From Variovorax brevis (GTDB lineage: Bacteria > Pseudomonadota > Gammaproteobacteria > Burkholderiales > Burkholderiaceae_C): a DNA stretch of 64,000 nucleotides. How positions within the stretch are numbered: position 1 is the stretch's first letter; each line of letters starts with the position of its first letter. Location: contig NZ_JASZYG010000004.1 in assembly GCF_030317105.1 (NCBI RefSeq), forward strand, positions 310,001 through 374,000, in the 5' to 3' direction. A model generated the notes under the pieces. The model was given only the letters and a program-made list of their open reading frames with translations, had not been told where the DNA came from and did no database searches. The position numbers and the translations under genes were made by a program. This document shows positions 27,550-36,583 of this stretch, piece by piece.

Positions 27550-28083
27550 ATGCTGATCCAGATCTTCCTGCACACCCCGAAGTGGGTTTTCGTGCTTTTC
27601 GGCGTCTTGCTCTGGCTGGGCTCCAAGCAGTTGCTCGGCGGCCGCGTGGGCCTGGGGCGCGTGACGATCCTGCCGGTGGCGATGACGGCGCTGTCCTTCT
27701 TCGGCGTGATCTCGGCCTTCGGCGATTCGCCCGCTGCGCTGGCCGCCTGGGCCGTGGCGGCCGCCGCCCTGGTCGCCATCGTGCTGCAGCGCCCCCTGCC
27801 CCCCACCACGCGCTTCGACGCCGCCACCCGCAGCTTCCGCGTCGCCGGCACCGCCGTGCCGCTGGTGCTGATGATGGGCATCTTCTTCACCAAGTACGCC
27901 GTGGGCGTGACGCTGGCGATGCATCCGCAGCTGGCGCACCAGTTCAACTTCGCGCTGGGCATCAGCGCGCTGTATGGCGCCTTCAGCGGGATCTTCATGG
28001 CGCGCTCGCTGCGCATGTGGAAGCTGGCCATTCGCAGCGACCGTGCCGACGCGGCAGGCTATCGCCCGGTCGCGGCCGACTGA
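27550..28083 (+). CDS. DUF6622-like five-helix membrane protein
   Basis: A 177-residue integral membrane protein with about five hydrophobic segments (near residues 10-25, 35-53, 60-80, 98-118 and 128-148). The ATG at 27550 is chosen because AAGGAG lies seven bases upstream; an earlier in-frame ATG at 27442 lacks a ribosome site and gives a non-hydrophobic leader. The opening MLIQIFLHTPKWVFVLFGVL and the TTRFDAATRSFRVAGT loop match small uncharacterised membrane proteins of Burkholderiales. It precedes the 2TM/histidine-kinase/LytTR group by 31 bases and is probably co-transcribed with it. Confidence 0.78.
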   Translation: MLIQIFLHTPKWVFVLFGVLLWLGSKQLLGGRVGLGRVTILPVAMTALSFFGVISAFGDSPAALAAWAVAAAALVAIVLQRPLPPTTRFDAATRSFRVAGTAVPLVLMMGIFFTKYAVGVTLAMHPQLAHQFNFALGISALYGAFSGIFMARSLRMWKLAIRSDRADAAGYRPVAAD

Positions 28084-28114
28084 ATCCGAACCTCAGCCCA
28101 AAGGAGAATCCGAC

Positions 28115-28408
28115 ATGCGCAACACCTCATCGCACGACGAACTCGAATCCCTGGCGCGCCGGCGTGCGCGGGCCAAGCTCGGCTGGTTTGCCCACGCCAC
28201 GGTCTACCTCGTGGTCAATGCGGGGCTCATCGCCCTGTCCTTCGCGAATGGCCGCTCATGGGCTGTCTTTCCCCTGATGGGATGGGGCCTGGGGCTTGTG
28301 CTGCACGGCGTGGCGGTCTGGCTGCTGGCACCCGGCGGTCAATTCTTCGAACGCCTGGTCGAGCGCGAACGGGCCCGGCTCGCCGGAACGCACGGCGACC
28401 CGTGGTGA
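28115..28408 (+). CDS. 2TM domain-containing protein
   Basis: A 97-residue protein with two membrane helices (about residues 23-43 and 49-70) followed by a basic-acidic tail QFFERLVERERARL. This is the 2TM domain pattern: RRARAKLGWFAHATVYLVVN, then GWGLGLVLHGVAVWL. Such domains commonly accompany LytS/YehU-type sensor kinases and LytTR regulators, as is the case here. AAAGGAG lies nine bases before ATG 28115. It may tether or modulate the downstream kinase (inference). Confidence 0.82.
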   Translation: MRNTSSHDELESLARRRARAKLGWFAHATVYLVVNAGLIALSFANGRSWAVFPLMGWGLGLVLHGVAVWLLAPGGQFFERLVERERARLAGTHGDPW

Positions 28409-28467
28409 GTCCATCGAAAGGCGCGAGTGCCGGCGATGGCCGGCATTTCTTCGTCCAGAATCCGGCC

Positions 28468-29520
28468 ATGAAAATCGAGTGGCGCGATGTTGCTCGCCGG
28501 GGCCTGCAGGTCGTGGCGTTTTGCCTTGTCATTGCGGCCATGACATCGACCATCTGGCCGAACAAGGGCTACCTGAACCAGCTGGGCTACTCGCTGTGCA
28601 TCGGCGGCATCACATGGGCGGTGATCGAGTTCGGTCGATTGGCCATGCGCAAGCCGGACGACCCGGGCGGTTGGCCGCAGGGGCTGCGCCGCGCCCTCTT
28701 GATCACCGCTGGCATCGCCACAGGCGCCTTCCTTGGCTCGATGCTTGGCGACACCCTGTTCATGGGCGACGCGTACGCCAGCTTCATGGATTCCAGACGC
28801 GACCAGCGCATCTCCTGGATGATCACCGTGCTGGCCGGCGTGGCCGGAAGCTACTACTTCTATTCGCGCGGGCATCGCGCCTCACTCGCCGCCCGCGTGA
28901 GCGCCGCCGAGCGCGACGCATCGGAGGCACGGCTGAAGCTGCTCGAAACGCAGCTGGAGCCGCACATGCTGTTCAACACGCTGGCGAATTTGCGCGTGCT
29001 GATCGCCACCGATCCGCCGCGCGCCATCGCCATGCTCGACCGGCTCAACAACTACCTGCGCTCCACCCTCTCAGGCTCGCGCAAGCTGTCGCATCCGCTG
29101 TCGGCAGAGTTCGACCGCCTGGGCGACTACCTGGAACTCATGTCGGTGCGCATGGGCGATCGGCTGCGTTACACGCTGGACCTGCCGGCCGAGTTGCGCG
29201 ACGTGCCCGTGCCGCCTTTGCTCTTGCAACCCCTGGTTGAGAACAGCATTCGCCACGGGCTGGAGCCGAAGGTTGAAGGCGGCGAGATCGTCGTGCGGGC
29301 GCGCCGCGACGAAATGGCATCAAACGGCGGGCTGTGCATCGAGGTTTGCGACACTGGCGTCGGCATCGATGCCGACTTGCCCAGCGACGCGGACAGCTTC
29401 GGCCTCGCACAGATCCGGGAACGGCTCGCCACGGTGTATGGTGCGGGCGGCACGCTGCGCCTGGGCGCCGTGCCCAACGGCGGAACACGCGCCACCATCC
29501 ACATTCCCCTGCACGCATGA
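28468..29520 (+). CDS. LytS/YehU-type sensor histidine kinase
   Basis: A 350-residue membrane histidine kinase. There are four hydrophobic segments (about residues 13-30, 39-58, 74-95 and 115-133) with no recognisable ligand domain, then a short coiled coil and the His_kinase box QLEPHMLFNTLANLRVLI with H166. The more common form is QINPHFLFN. An HATPase domain follows with LLLQPLVENSIRHGLEP as N-box and CDTGVGIDADLP as D-box. ATG 28468 is the first plausible start after the 2TM gene. Its stop overlaps the start of the LytTR regulator, so the two form a coupled pair. Confidence 0.92.
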   Translation: MKIEWRDVARRGLQVVAFCLVIAAMTSTIWPNKGYLNQLGYSLCIGGITWAVIEFGRLAMRKPDDPGGWPQGLRRALLITAGIATGAFLGSMLGDTLFMGDAYASFMDSRRDQRISWMITVLAGVAGSYYFYSRGHRASLAARVSAAERDASEARLKLLETQLEPHMLFNTLANLRVLIATDPPRAIAMLDRLNNYLRSTLSGSRKLSHPLSAEFDRLGDYLELMSVRMGDRLRYTLDLPAELRDVPVPPLLLQPLVENSIRHGLEPKVEGGEIVVRARRDEMASNGGLCIEVCDTGVGIDADLPSDADSFGLAQIRERLATVYGAGGTLRLGAVPNGGTRATIHIPLHA

Positions 29521-30368
29521 AAGCCACCGCACTCATTGCCGAAGACGAGCCCCTCCTCGCGCAGGCCCTTCGGCTCGAGCTGAAGGCTGTGTGGCCGGAG
29601 CTTTCCATCATTGCCGCGGTCGGTGATGGATTGAGCGCGGTGAGCGAGGCCCTTGGCCTTTTGCCACAGGTTCTCTTTCTGGATATCCGCATGCCCGGCC
29701 TCGACGGCCTGAGCGCCGCCATCGACTTGGCCGACAGCTGGCCCACGGAGGAGGCGCCCATGCCGCAGCTGGTGTTCGTCACCGCCTATGACGAGTACGC
29801 GGCCCGCGCCTTCGAAGCACAAGCCATCGACTACGTGATGAAGCCCGTGCAACCCGAGCGCCTGAAAAAGACGGTGGCCCGCGTGCAGCAGGCCCTGGCT
29901 GCACAGGCCGCCGCGCGCGCGGCAACCTCGACGGCTGCCACGGAGGCCCTGGAACAGACACTGACCCAGTGGCGACAACTCATCGCAACCGCTGGAGCGT
30001 CCGCTCCCGCGCAACTGCGGGACGGGCCATCCGCAGCGCCGCTCAAGGTCATCGCCGCCAGCGACGCCGGCGGCAACACCGTGCGCATGGTGCCTGTGCA
30101 GGATGTGCTGTATTTCGAAGCCGCCGACAAATACGTTCGTGTGCTGACGGCATCGCAGGAATTCCTGATCCGTACGCCGCTCAAGCAACTATTGCCTCAG
30201 TTGGACCCCGACGTCTTCTGGCAGATCCATCGCGCCGTGGTCGTGCGCAGCGACGCCGTGGAATCGGTGCATCGCGACGAGGCCGGCAAGCTGCACCTCA
30301 CACTGCGCGAGCGCCCCGAAAAAATCCCCGTCAGCCGCCTCTACGCCCACCTTTTCCGGGCGATGTAA
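29517..30368 (+). CDS. LytTR family response regulator
   Basis: Cognate regulator of the preceding kinase, 283 residues. The receiver domain (about 1-125) has acidic pocket E9-D10, phospho-acceptor D56 in LFLDIRMPGLDG, and K in YVMKPV. After an Ala/Thr-rich linker comes a LytTR DNA-binding domain (about 178-283) with VPVQDVLYFEAADKYVRVLT, FLIRTPLKQLLPQL and the FWQIHRAVVVR motif. Target promoters cannot be assigned; LytTR sites are usually two direct repeats about ten bases apart. The ATG overlaps the kinase stop. Confidence 0.94.
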   Translation: MKATALIAEDEPLLAQALRLELKAVWPELSIIAAVGDGLSAVSEALGLLPQVLFLDIRMPGLDGLSAAIDLADSWPTEEAPMPQLVFVTAYDEYAARAFEAQAIDYVMKPVQPERLKKTVARVQQALAAQAAARAATSTAATEALEQTLTQWRQLIATAGASAPAQLRDGPSAAPLKVIAASDAGGNTVRMVPVQDVLYFEAADKYVRVLTASQEFLIRTPLKQLLPQLDPDVFWQIHRAVVVRSDAVESVHRDEAGKLHLTLRERPEKIPVSRLYAHLFRAM

Positions 30369-30374
30369 GAGCGC

Positions 30375-30782
30375 TCAGCGCCACATGCGATGGACGTGGC
30401 TGTAATAGAACTTCGAGTCCGCCTGCGCATGGCGCGGAGCATCCGCGAGCGAAGCGCCGGCACCCCCATCGACGTACGAAAGCCGGGGCGCGGAAGCCGG
30501 CGTCAATTTGTCCAGATACGTTGGCGTCTGGATGGCGACGGGAATGGGCCGGAAATTGGTGGGCGCCACCCGGGAAAAGAGCGGTGCTTTTCGCCGGAAC
30601 TGGACCGAAGGCGCGACCGGACTGGTCAAAGCCTTGCTCACCGCCGCGGGACGCACGCCAGGAATCACATCCGGGATCGTCTCGGGCATGGTCCATATCG
30701 GTGGCGCTGCGAAGGCGGACACCACCGCGCCCGGCGCCGCGCACATGGCCGCTGCAACCACGCATCCCTTGATGACTCTCAT
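30375..30782 (-). CDS. Secreted protein of unknown function
   Basis: A 135-residue protein with a signal peptide (MRVIKGCVVAAAMCAAPGAV then SAFAAPP, cleavage after FAA). The mature part is Pro- and Val-rich (TMPETIPDVIPGVRPAAV) without recognisable domain, and it ends KFYYSHVHRMWR. AGGGAGAG precedes the ATG by five to six bases. It converges on the LytTR gene with only six bases between stops. The composition suggests an extended periplasmic or surface peptide rather than an enzyme. Confidence 0.6.
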   Translation of the reverse strand: MRVIKGCVVAAAMCAAPGAVVSAFAAPPIWTMPETIPDVIPGVRPAAVSKALTSPVAPSVQFRRKAPLFSRVAPTNFRPIPVAIQTPTYLDKLTPASAPRLSYVDGGAGASLADAPRHAQADSKFYYSHVHRMWR

Positions 30783-30857
30783 TTTTCTCTCTCCCTGATG
30801 GCGGCGCCTGCAAGCGCAATGAATACTTTCATTCTATTTTGAAGAATCGGCGCCCAC

Positions 30858-30887
30858 AAAAAAAACCGGCCCCCAAGTGGGAGCCGG
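30858..30887 (-). terminator. Rho-independent terminator of the Pro-Tyr repeat gene
   Basis: On the minus strand CCGGCTCCC-ACTT-GGGGGCCGG forms a 9-base-pair stem (one G-T pair, bases 30887-30866) followed directly by eight T residues (30865-30858). It lies 27 bases after the stop of the gene at 30914-31249 and is the clearest intrinsic terminator in the window. Confidence 0.85.
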
Positions 30888-30913
30888 TTCGGCAGTCAGG
30901 CAAAAGTGGGCAA

Positions 30914-31249
30914 TCAGCGCCAGTTGCGGTCACCGCGGTAGTACCTGGGGCCGTGCCCATGACGGTAATAACCATGTCCGCCGTAGTAAACGGGCGCCGG
31001 GCGGTAATACACGGGCGGCGGCGGTGCGTAGTACACCGGAGCCGGGCGGTAGTACACCGGCGGTGGCGGCGCGTAGTACACCGGGGCCGGCGGGTAGTAG
31101 ACAGGGGCTGGAGCGCCAATCACCACACCCGGAAGCGCGATGCCCACGGAGACGCCAACTCCCGCCGAAGCCGTCGCGGCGGCACCCAGTGCGCCAGCGG
31201 CCAGTACAGAGGCACCAGCCCATTTGAAGAATGTTCGATTGAAGTTCAT
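30914..31249 (-). CDS. Secreted Pro-Tyr repeat protein
   Basis: A 111-residue exported protein. The signal peptide is MNFNRTFFKWAGASVLAAGA through ATASAG; the ATG at 31249 has AGGAG eight bases upstream. After a short hydrophobic stretch (VSVGIALPGVVIGAP) the rest is built of PVYY units: PPAPVYYA and PPPPVYYRPA alternate with a 15-residue period. It ends in a Gly/His/Tyr/Arg-rich tail (GGHGYYRHGHG). No Cys. Such sequences are common in Burkholderiales genomes as small envelope proteins; a metal- or wall-binding role is possible but not shown. A strong terminator follows. Confidence 0.8.
   Translation of the reverse strand: MNFNRTFFKWAGASVLAAGALGAAATASAGVGVSVGIALPGVVIGAPAPVYYPPAPVYYAPPPPVYYRPAPVYYAPPPPVYYRPAPVYYGGHGYYRHGHGPRYYRGDRNWR
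30983..31105. repeat. 45-base tandem repeat inside the Pro-Tyr gene
   Basis: Units starting GTAGTA at 30983, 31028 and 31073 repeat at exactly 45 bases for about 2.7 copies with a few mismatches. They encode the 15-residue PVYY period. The repeat is in frame, so copy-number change would lengthen or shorten the protein without frameshift. Confidence 0.85.
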
Positions 31250-31329
31250 GTCGGATCTCCTGGGACAGGCACCAAATTGGCCGTCCATGTGGTCATTGAA
31301 CGCGCGAGGCGTAAATGCCGTGCACTCTA

Positions 31330-31346
31330 CAACGTGAAGAACGTTG
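31330..31346. promoter_or_regulatory. Inverted repeat between Pro-Tyr gene and glnS
   Basis: CAACGT (31330-31335) and ACGTTG (31341-31346) form a perfect 6-base inverted repeat with a 5-base spacer in the 136-base divergent gap. A TAGAAT -10-like hexamer lies at 31374-31379, only six bases before the glnS ATG, so if used it would give an almost leaderless transcript. The function is not established. Confidence 0.3.
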
Positions 31347-31385
31347 CTAAACGTAACAGCTTTCGCGGCCTTCTAGAATGAACCA

Positions 31386-33188
<1,803 letters not shown>

Positions 33189-33223
33189 TCGCGATCAAGC
33201 CGGAACGCCCCTAAACTCCGCCC

Positions 33224-33514
33224 ATGCGCCCATCCGAAGCCCTGTCACTGCACCGTGCCCGAATCCGCGAGATTGCGCTGAGCCATCGCGTGACGGGCGT
33301 ACGCGTGTTCGGCTCCGCTTCGCGGGGCGAGGATGGACCTGACAGCGATCTCGATCTGCTGGTTGAGCCGACCGCGCAAACCACGCTGCTCGACATCGGC
33401 GCCATTCGATATGAGCTGAAGGACTTGCTCGGCCTCGAAGTGGACGTTCTGACGCCTGATGGTTTGCCAGTCCGGTTTCGCAAACGGGTGCTGCAAGAGG
33501 CCATTACCTTATGA
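33224..33514 (+). CDS. MNT-type nucleotidyltransferase (MntA antitoxin-like)
   Basis: A 96-residue minimal nucleotidyltransferase. The signature VRVFGSASRGEDGPDSDLDLLVE gives the GS motif (G30-S31) and catalytic D42 and D44, with a third acid at D74 in LEVDVL, so the active site is intact. MNT proteins of this size are usually antitoxins that AMPylate a partner HEPN RNase encoded immediately downstream. Here the stop overlaps the start of an 18-codon HEPN remnant (33511-33564), so the antitoxin has outlived its toxin or acts on another HEPN protein elsewhere. Confidence 0.85.
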   Translation: MRPSEALSLHRARIREIALSHRVTGVRVFGSASRGEDGPDSDLDLLVEPTAQTTLLDIGAIRYELKDLLGLEVDVLTPDGLPVRFRKRVLQEAITL

Positions 33515-33564
33515 GTCGAGGCGAGCCGCAGAGGGTGGCGGACGATCTGGAATATGTCCGTTGA
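33511..33564 (+). pseudogene. Truncated HEPN (DUF86) toxin remnant
   Basis: The ATG at 33511 overlaps the MNT stop (ATGA), the usual coupling of MNT-HEPN pairs. The 17-residue product MSRGEPQRVADDLEYVR resembles the N-terminus of HEPN toxins, which typically read MSR...QRVADYL. A TGA then ends the frame, and the following bases already encode the M23 peptidase, whose ATG (33554) lies inside this remnant. All HEPN catalytic residues are missing. The assignment rests on position plus these few residues. Confidence 0.6.
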
Positions 33565-34435
33565 GCGTTTAACCATCGACCGGCGATCGGCCATTGGGGG
33601 CACGCTGGGTTTCCTCGCGCTGCCCGCGATGGGCGCCAAGCCTGCGAAGGCGCCCGCTCCTGTTTCGTCGCCCGATGCCTGGCCGCACAGCTTGCAAGTG
33701 CCCGGCGGCATCGCGCGCCTGTCGCTTGGCCCGGCGGCTGCGCGGCCCGTAGCGCGGGCCGGCGACGTGCCGGTGCTGGTGACCGGCGACACGATCGAAT
33801 GGATGGCGCTCGTCGGCATTCCCCTGGCGGCCCCGCCGGGCGAGGCTGGCATCACCGTGCAACCGGCCGACGGCAGCCCCACGCGGCAGGTCCGCTACGA
33901 GATCGCGCCGAAAAAATACAGCGAGCAGCGCTTGAAGGTCGCGCCCGGAACCGTCAACCTGTCCGCAGCAGACGAGGCCCGCTACGAGCGCGAACGCAAG
34001 CACCTGGCCACCGTGGCGGCAACCTTCACCGATCCGTTCCCGCAAGACCTGCGCATGCAGGTTCCCGTGCCCGGCCGCCGCTCCAGTTCCTTCGGCCTGC
34101 GCCGCGTGTTCAATGGCCAGTCGCGCAATCCGCACAGCGGCATGGACATCGCGGCCGGCACGGGCACACCGGTGCTGGCGCCGCTGCCGGGGCGCGTGAT
34201 CGATACCGGCGACTATTTCTTCAACGGCAACACGGTGTGGCTCGACCACGGGGGCGGCTTGCTCACCATGTACTGCCACCTGAGCGCCATCGACGTGCAG
34301 GCGGGCGACATGCTGCGTGCGGGCGAACGCCTGGGCGCCGTCGGCGCCACGGGGCGCGTGACGGGGCCGCACCTGCACTGGTCGGTCAGCCTCAACCGCG
34401 CGATGGTCGATCCCGCGCTCTTCATCGCCGCGTGA
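33554..34435 (+). CDS. M23 family metallopeptidase (LytM-type)
   Basis: A 293-residue exported zinc peptidase likely to cut peptidoglycan cross-links or activate amidases. The N-terminus RRSAIGGTLGFLALPAMG is a Tat-like or Sec signal. The C-terminal LytM domain has zinc ligands H194 and D198 in NPHSGMDIA, and H273/H275 in GPHLHW, the complete HxxxD/HxH set. A middle region (about 40-165) has an extra beta domain (VLVTGDTIEWMALVGIPLA) as in other periplasmic M23 proteins. The ATG overlaps the HEPN remnant. Other starts are not needed to obtain the signal. Confidence 0.9.
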   Translation: MSVERLTIDRRSAIGGTLGFLALPAMGAKPAKAPAPVSSPDAWPHSLQVPGGIARLSLGPAAARPVARAGDVPVLVTGDTIEWMALVGIPLAAPPGEAGITVQPADGSPTRQVRYEIAPKKYSEQRLKVAPGTVNLSAADEARYERERKHLATVAATFTDPFPQDLRMQVPVPGRRSSSFGLRRVFNGQSRNPHSGMDIAAGTGTPVLAPLPGRVIDTGDYFFNGNTVWLDHGGGLLTMYCHLSAIDVQAGDMLRAGERLGAVGATGRVTGPHLHWSVSLNRAMVDPALFIAA

Positions 34436-34514
34436 CGCGCATCGCCGAACTTTCCGGTTCCATTCACCGTGCGGGTGGCATCGCCCGCGCGCATTCATCT
34501 TTCTCTACGCAACG

Positions 34515-35459
34515 ATGACCAGACGACAAACCAGAAAAGAGCAGCGCGCAGAACGTGGCCGTCGCGAACTCGCGGGCACGGGTGTGGCGGCCGTCGCCGC
34601 GGGCGTGGGAATGCTCACGGTCGCGCCAGCCTTCCTGCAAGGGCCGGTGGCCGCCGCCATGGTGCCGGCGCTCCGGCCGGCGGGCTGGGGAGCATTGGCC
34701 GTGGGCACCTTCCTGCTGGGCATGCATTTCTTTACCGGGCGGCGCAAGGTGCCGATCGCGGTGCAGACACCGGTTTTCGTTCCCAAGACCGTGAATCGCA
34801 CACCCTCGCCGCCGGACGCGACGGGCATCGCGCCGCTGACGATCACCGGGCTCGAATCCACATTTGCGCCGGAAGAATCAATGGCGCATTGGCGTGAAGA
34901 CCACTGGAGCCCCGCCGTCTTCGCCGCCATCGAATGGCGCCGCTTCGAAGCGCTGTGCGAGGCGTTTTACGCCCAGGTGGGCCTGGAAACGCGCACCCAG
35001 TCGCACGGCGCGGATGGCGGCGTCGACATCTGGCTGAAGTCCAGGCACATGCCCGAACCGCGCATCGTCCAGTGCAAGCACTGGAAGACCAAGCCGGTCG
35101 GCGTGAAGGAACTGCGCGAATTCCGCGGCGTGATGGCTGCCCATCAGCTCAAGCACGGCACTTACGTGACGAGTTCGACCTTCACCGCCGAAGCCGCCGC
35201 CTTCGCCAAGTCCAATCGCATCCAGACGCAGGACGGCGCCGCCTTGCTCAAGCTGATCGGGCAACGCACGCCCGAACAGCAGAAAGCGCTGCTGGACGTG
35301 GCCTACGAGGGTGAATACTGGCGCCCCACCTGCGCGAGCTGCGGCGTGAAGATGGTGGAACGCAGCGCCAGCCTGGGCAGGAAGGCCTTCTGGGGCTGCG
35401 CGAACTATCCCAGCTGCCGCGGCAAGGCAATTCCCAAGACGAAGGACCCGGCCGCGTAG
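34515..35459 (+). CDS. Membrane-anchored Mrr-type restriction endonuclease-like protein with zinc ribbon
   Basis: A 314-residue protein in three parts. Two membrane segments (about residues 20-42 and 50-72) come first. The Mrr_cat PD-(D/E)xK nuclease domain follows (about 135-255) with E145, D171 in GADGGVDIWL and the Q186-C187-K188 triad element in RIVQCKHW, so catalysis looks possible. Last is a four-Cys topoisomerase-type zinc ribbon (C273, C276, C295, C301). Proteins of this build may cut foreign or modified DNA; no methyltransferase is adjacent. A paralogue with altered active site lies at 36584. Confidence 0.88.
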   Translation: MTRRQTRKEQRAERGRRELAGTGVAAVAAGVGMLTVAPAFLQGPVAAAMVPALRPAGWGALAVGTFLLGMHFFTGRRKVPIAVQTPVFVPKTVNRTPSPPDATGIAPLTITGLESTFAPEESMAHWREDHWSPAVFAAIEWRRFEALCEAFYAQVGLETRTQSHGADGGVDIWLKSRHMPEPRIVQCKHWKTKPVGVKELREFRGVMAAHQLKHGTYVTSSTFTAEAAAFAKSNRIQTQDGAALLKLIGQRTPEQQKALLDVAYEGEYWRPTCASCGVKMVERSASLGRKAFWGCANYPSCRGKAIPKTKDPAA

Positions 35460-35477
35460 GCGCCCGGAGGCAGCGCT

Positions 35478-36416
35478 TCAGATCGGCCGCGACAGGTACA
35501 CCGCCTCGCGTCCGACGATGGGCAGGCGCGCGGGCATCAGGATCGTGCAGTGGTCGCAGGGCGCGCGGATCTCGTCCTCGCCGTCGGTGGCGATGAGTTC
35601 GCCCTCCGAGAACACCTCGAAGCCGACAAAGGGCTTCACGAAGCGAAAGCTCTTGGTCTTGATCATGCGCGTCTCCAGCAACTCGAAGCGGCGCTGGCGC
35701 GGCGGCGCCGGCGCGGCCGGGTCGCGATCGACGAGGCCGAAGTGTGCCAGGAAGTCCAGGCTCACCCGCGTGGCCATGTCGGCGGCGGACTTCAGGAAGT
35801 GTTGTCCGCATTCCACGACCAGCGCCGCCCCTGCCGTACCGGCGTCTTCGCCGTGCCGCCCGTGCTGGATGAGCGGCGTGCCCGAACCCAGCCCCTTGGG
35901 CATCACCAGATGGATCGACGGCCGCCCGATGGCCATCGCCACCTTGGTATTGCGCGCAAACGCGGGATAGACCCAGAAAGGATCCACGGGCTGGCTGGTG
36001 GAGTGGATGTCCAGGATGTGGTCCGCGGCGGCCACCACCGGCCGCAACTCGCGGGCACGCTGCAGTTCCGGGCTGTTTTCCGGGCCGTCGAGCCAGTCGT
36101 CGGACCAGATGCGATTGAGGTTGTGGACGATCTGCCGGTTCTCGTGCGGCTGCTTTGCGTCGAAGGCGTTGTAGGCCTCCACGTGGGCAAAGCTCACCGT
36201 GAGCGTGCCGATCTTCGGTCGAACACCCGTGTCGAGCAGGTGCGTGGCCGCCACCATGCCGCAGATCTCGTTGCCGTGGGTGAGCGCATTGATGAGCACG
36301 TGTGGCCCCGGCTGGCCCGACTCGAAGCGGTGGACGTAGTCCACGCCAGTGTTGCCCTTTCGATACGCCGAAATGTCGCGGGGAAGGACTTCGAGCGGCG
36401 GCAGAAGATCAGACAT
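35478..36416 (-). CDS. Succinylglutamate desuccinylase/aspartoacylase family protein
   Basis: A 312-residue zinc carboxypeptidase-like deacylase. The zinc ligands H47 and E50 lie in LTHGNEICG, a third His is in ILDIHSTSQ (near residue 138), and the catalytic Glu is likely in VVECGQHF. NLNRIWSDD supplies the substrate-binding Asn-Arg. The C-terminal beta domain (about 225-312) is typical of the family. The exact N-acyl amino acid substrate is unknown. It is inserted, on the opposite strand, between the two Mrr paralogues. Confidence 0.88.
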   Translation of the reverse strand: MSDLLPPLEVLPRDISAYRKGNTGVDYVHRFESGQPGPHVLINALTHGNEICGMVAATHLLDTGVRPKIGTLTVSFAHVEAYNAFDAKQPHENRQIVHNLNRIWSDDWLDGPENSPELQRARELRPVVAAADHILDIHSTSQPVDPFWVYPAFARNTKVAMAIGRPSIHLVMPKGLGSGTPLIQHGRHGEDAGTAGAALVVECGQHFLKSAADMATRVSLDFLAHFGLVDRDPAAPAPPRQRRFELLETRMIKTKSFRFVKPFVGFEVFSEGELIATDGEDEIRAPCDHCTILMPARLPIVGREAVYLSRPI

Positions 36417-36472
36417 ATCCTTGACTCTTGTCCTGCTGGGGTGAATTGAGAGTCAGCGTACCAGAGGCGGTT

Positions 36473-36495
36473 TTTGCTACGTTTTTCATAGCGAA
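36473..36495. repeat. Palindromic repeat TTTGCTA...ATAGCGAA
   Basis: TTTGCTA (36473-36479) and ATAGCGAA (36488-36495) form an imperfect inverted repeat in the 167-base gap before the second Mrr-like gene. The same arms occur at 53105-53135, so this looks like a dispersed palindromic element. No T run follows on either strand. Confidence 0.45.
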
Positions 36496-36583
36496 ATGAC
36501 CGCGTTGAAATTGTGTGGAATTTGTCACCAAACGCGTACACTCCGCTTTACCTACAACTTTTGGTTACAGCTGCGAGGCGACC

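Noticed and set aside
30983..31105. Short regular repeats as a CRISPR array
   Set aside because: Units are contiguous without spacers, in frame, and code for the PVYY protein repeats.
33511..33564. Sequencing frameshift in an intact HEPN gene
   Set aside because: None of the reading frames after the TGA continues with HEPN-like sequence; the M23 peptidase coding sequence starts at once, so a deletion fits better than a base-call error.
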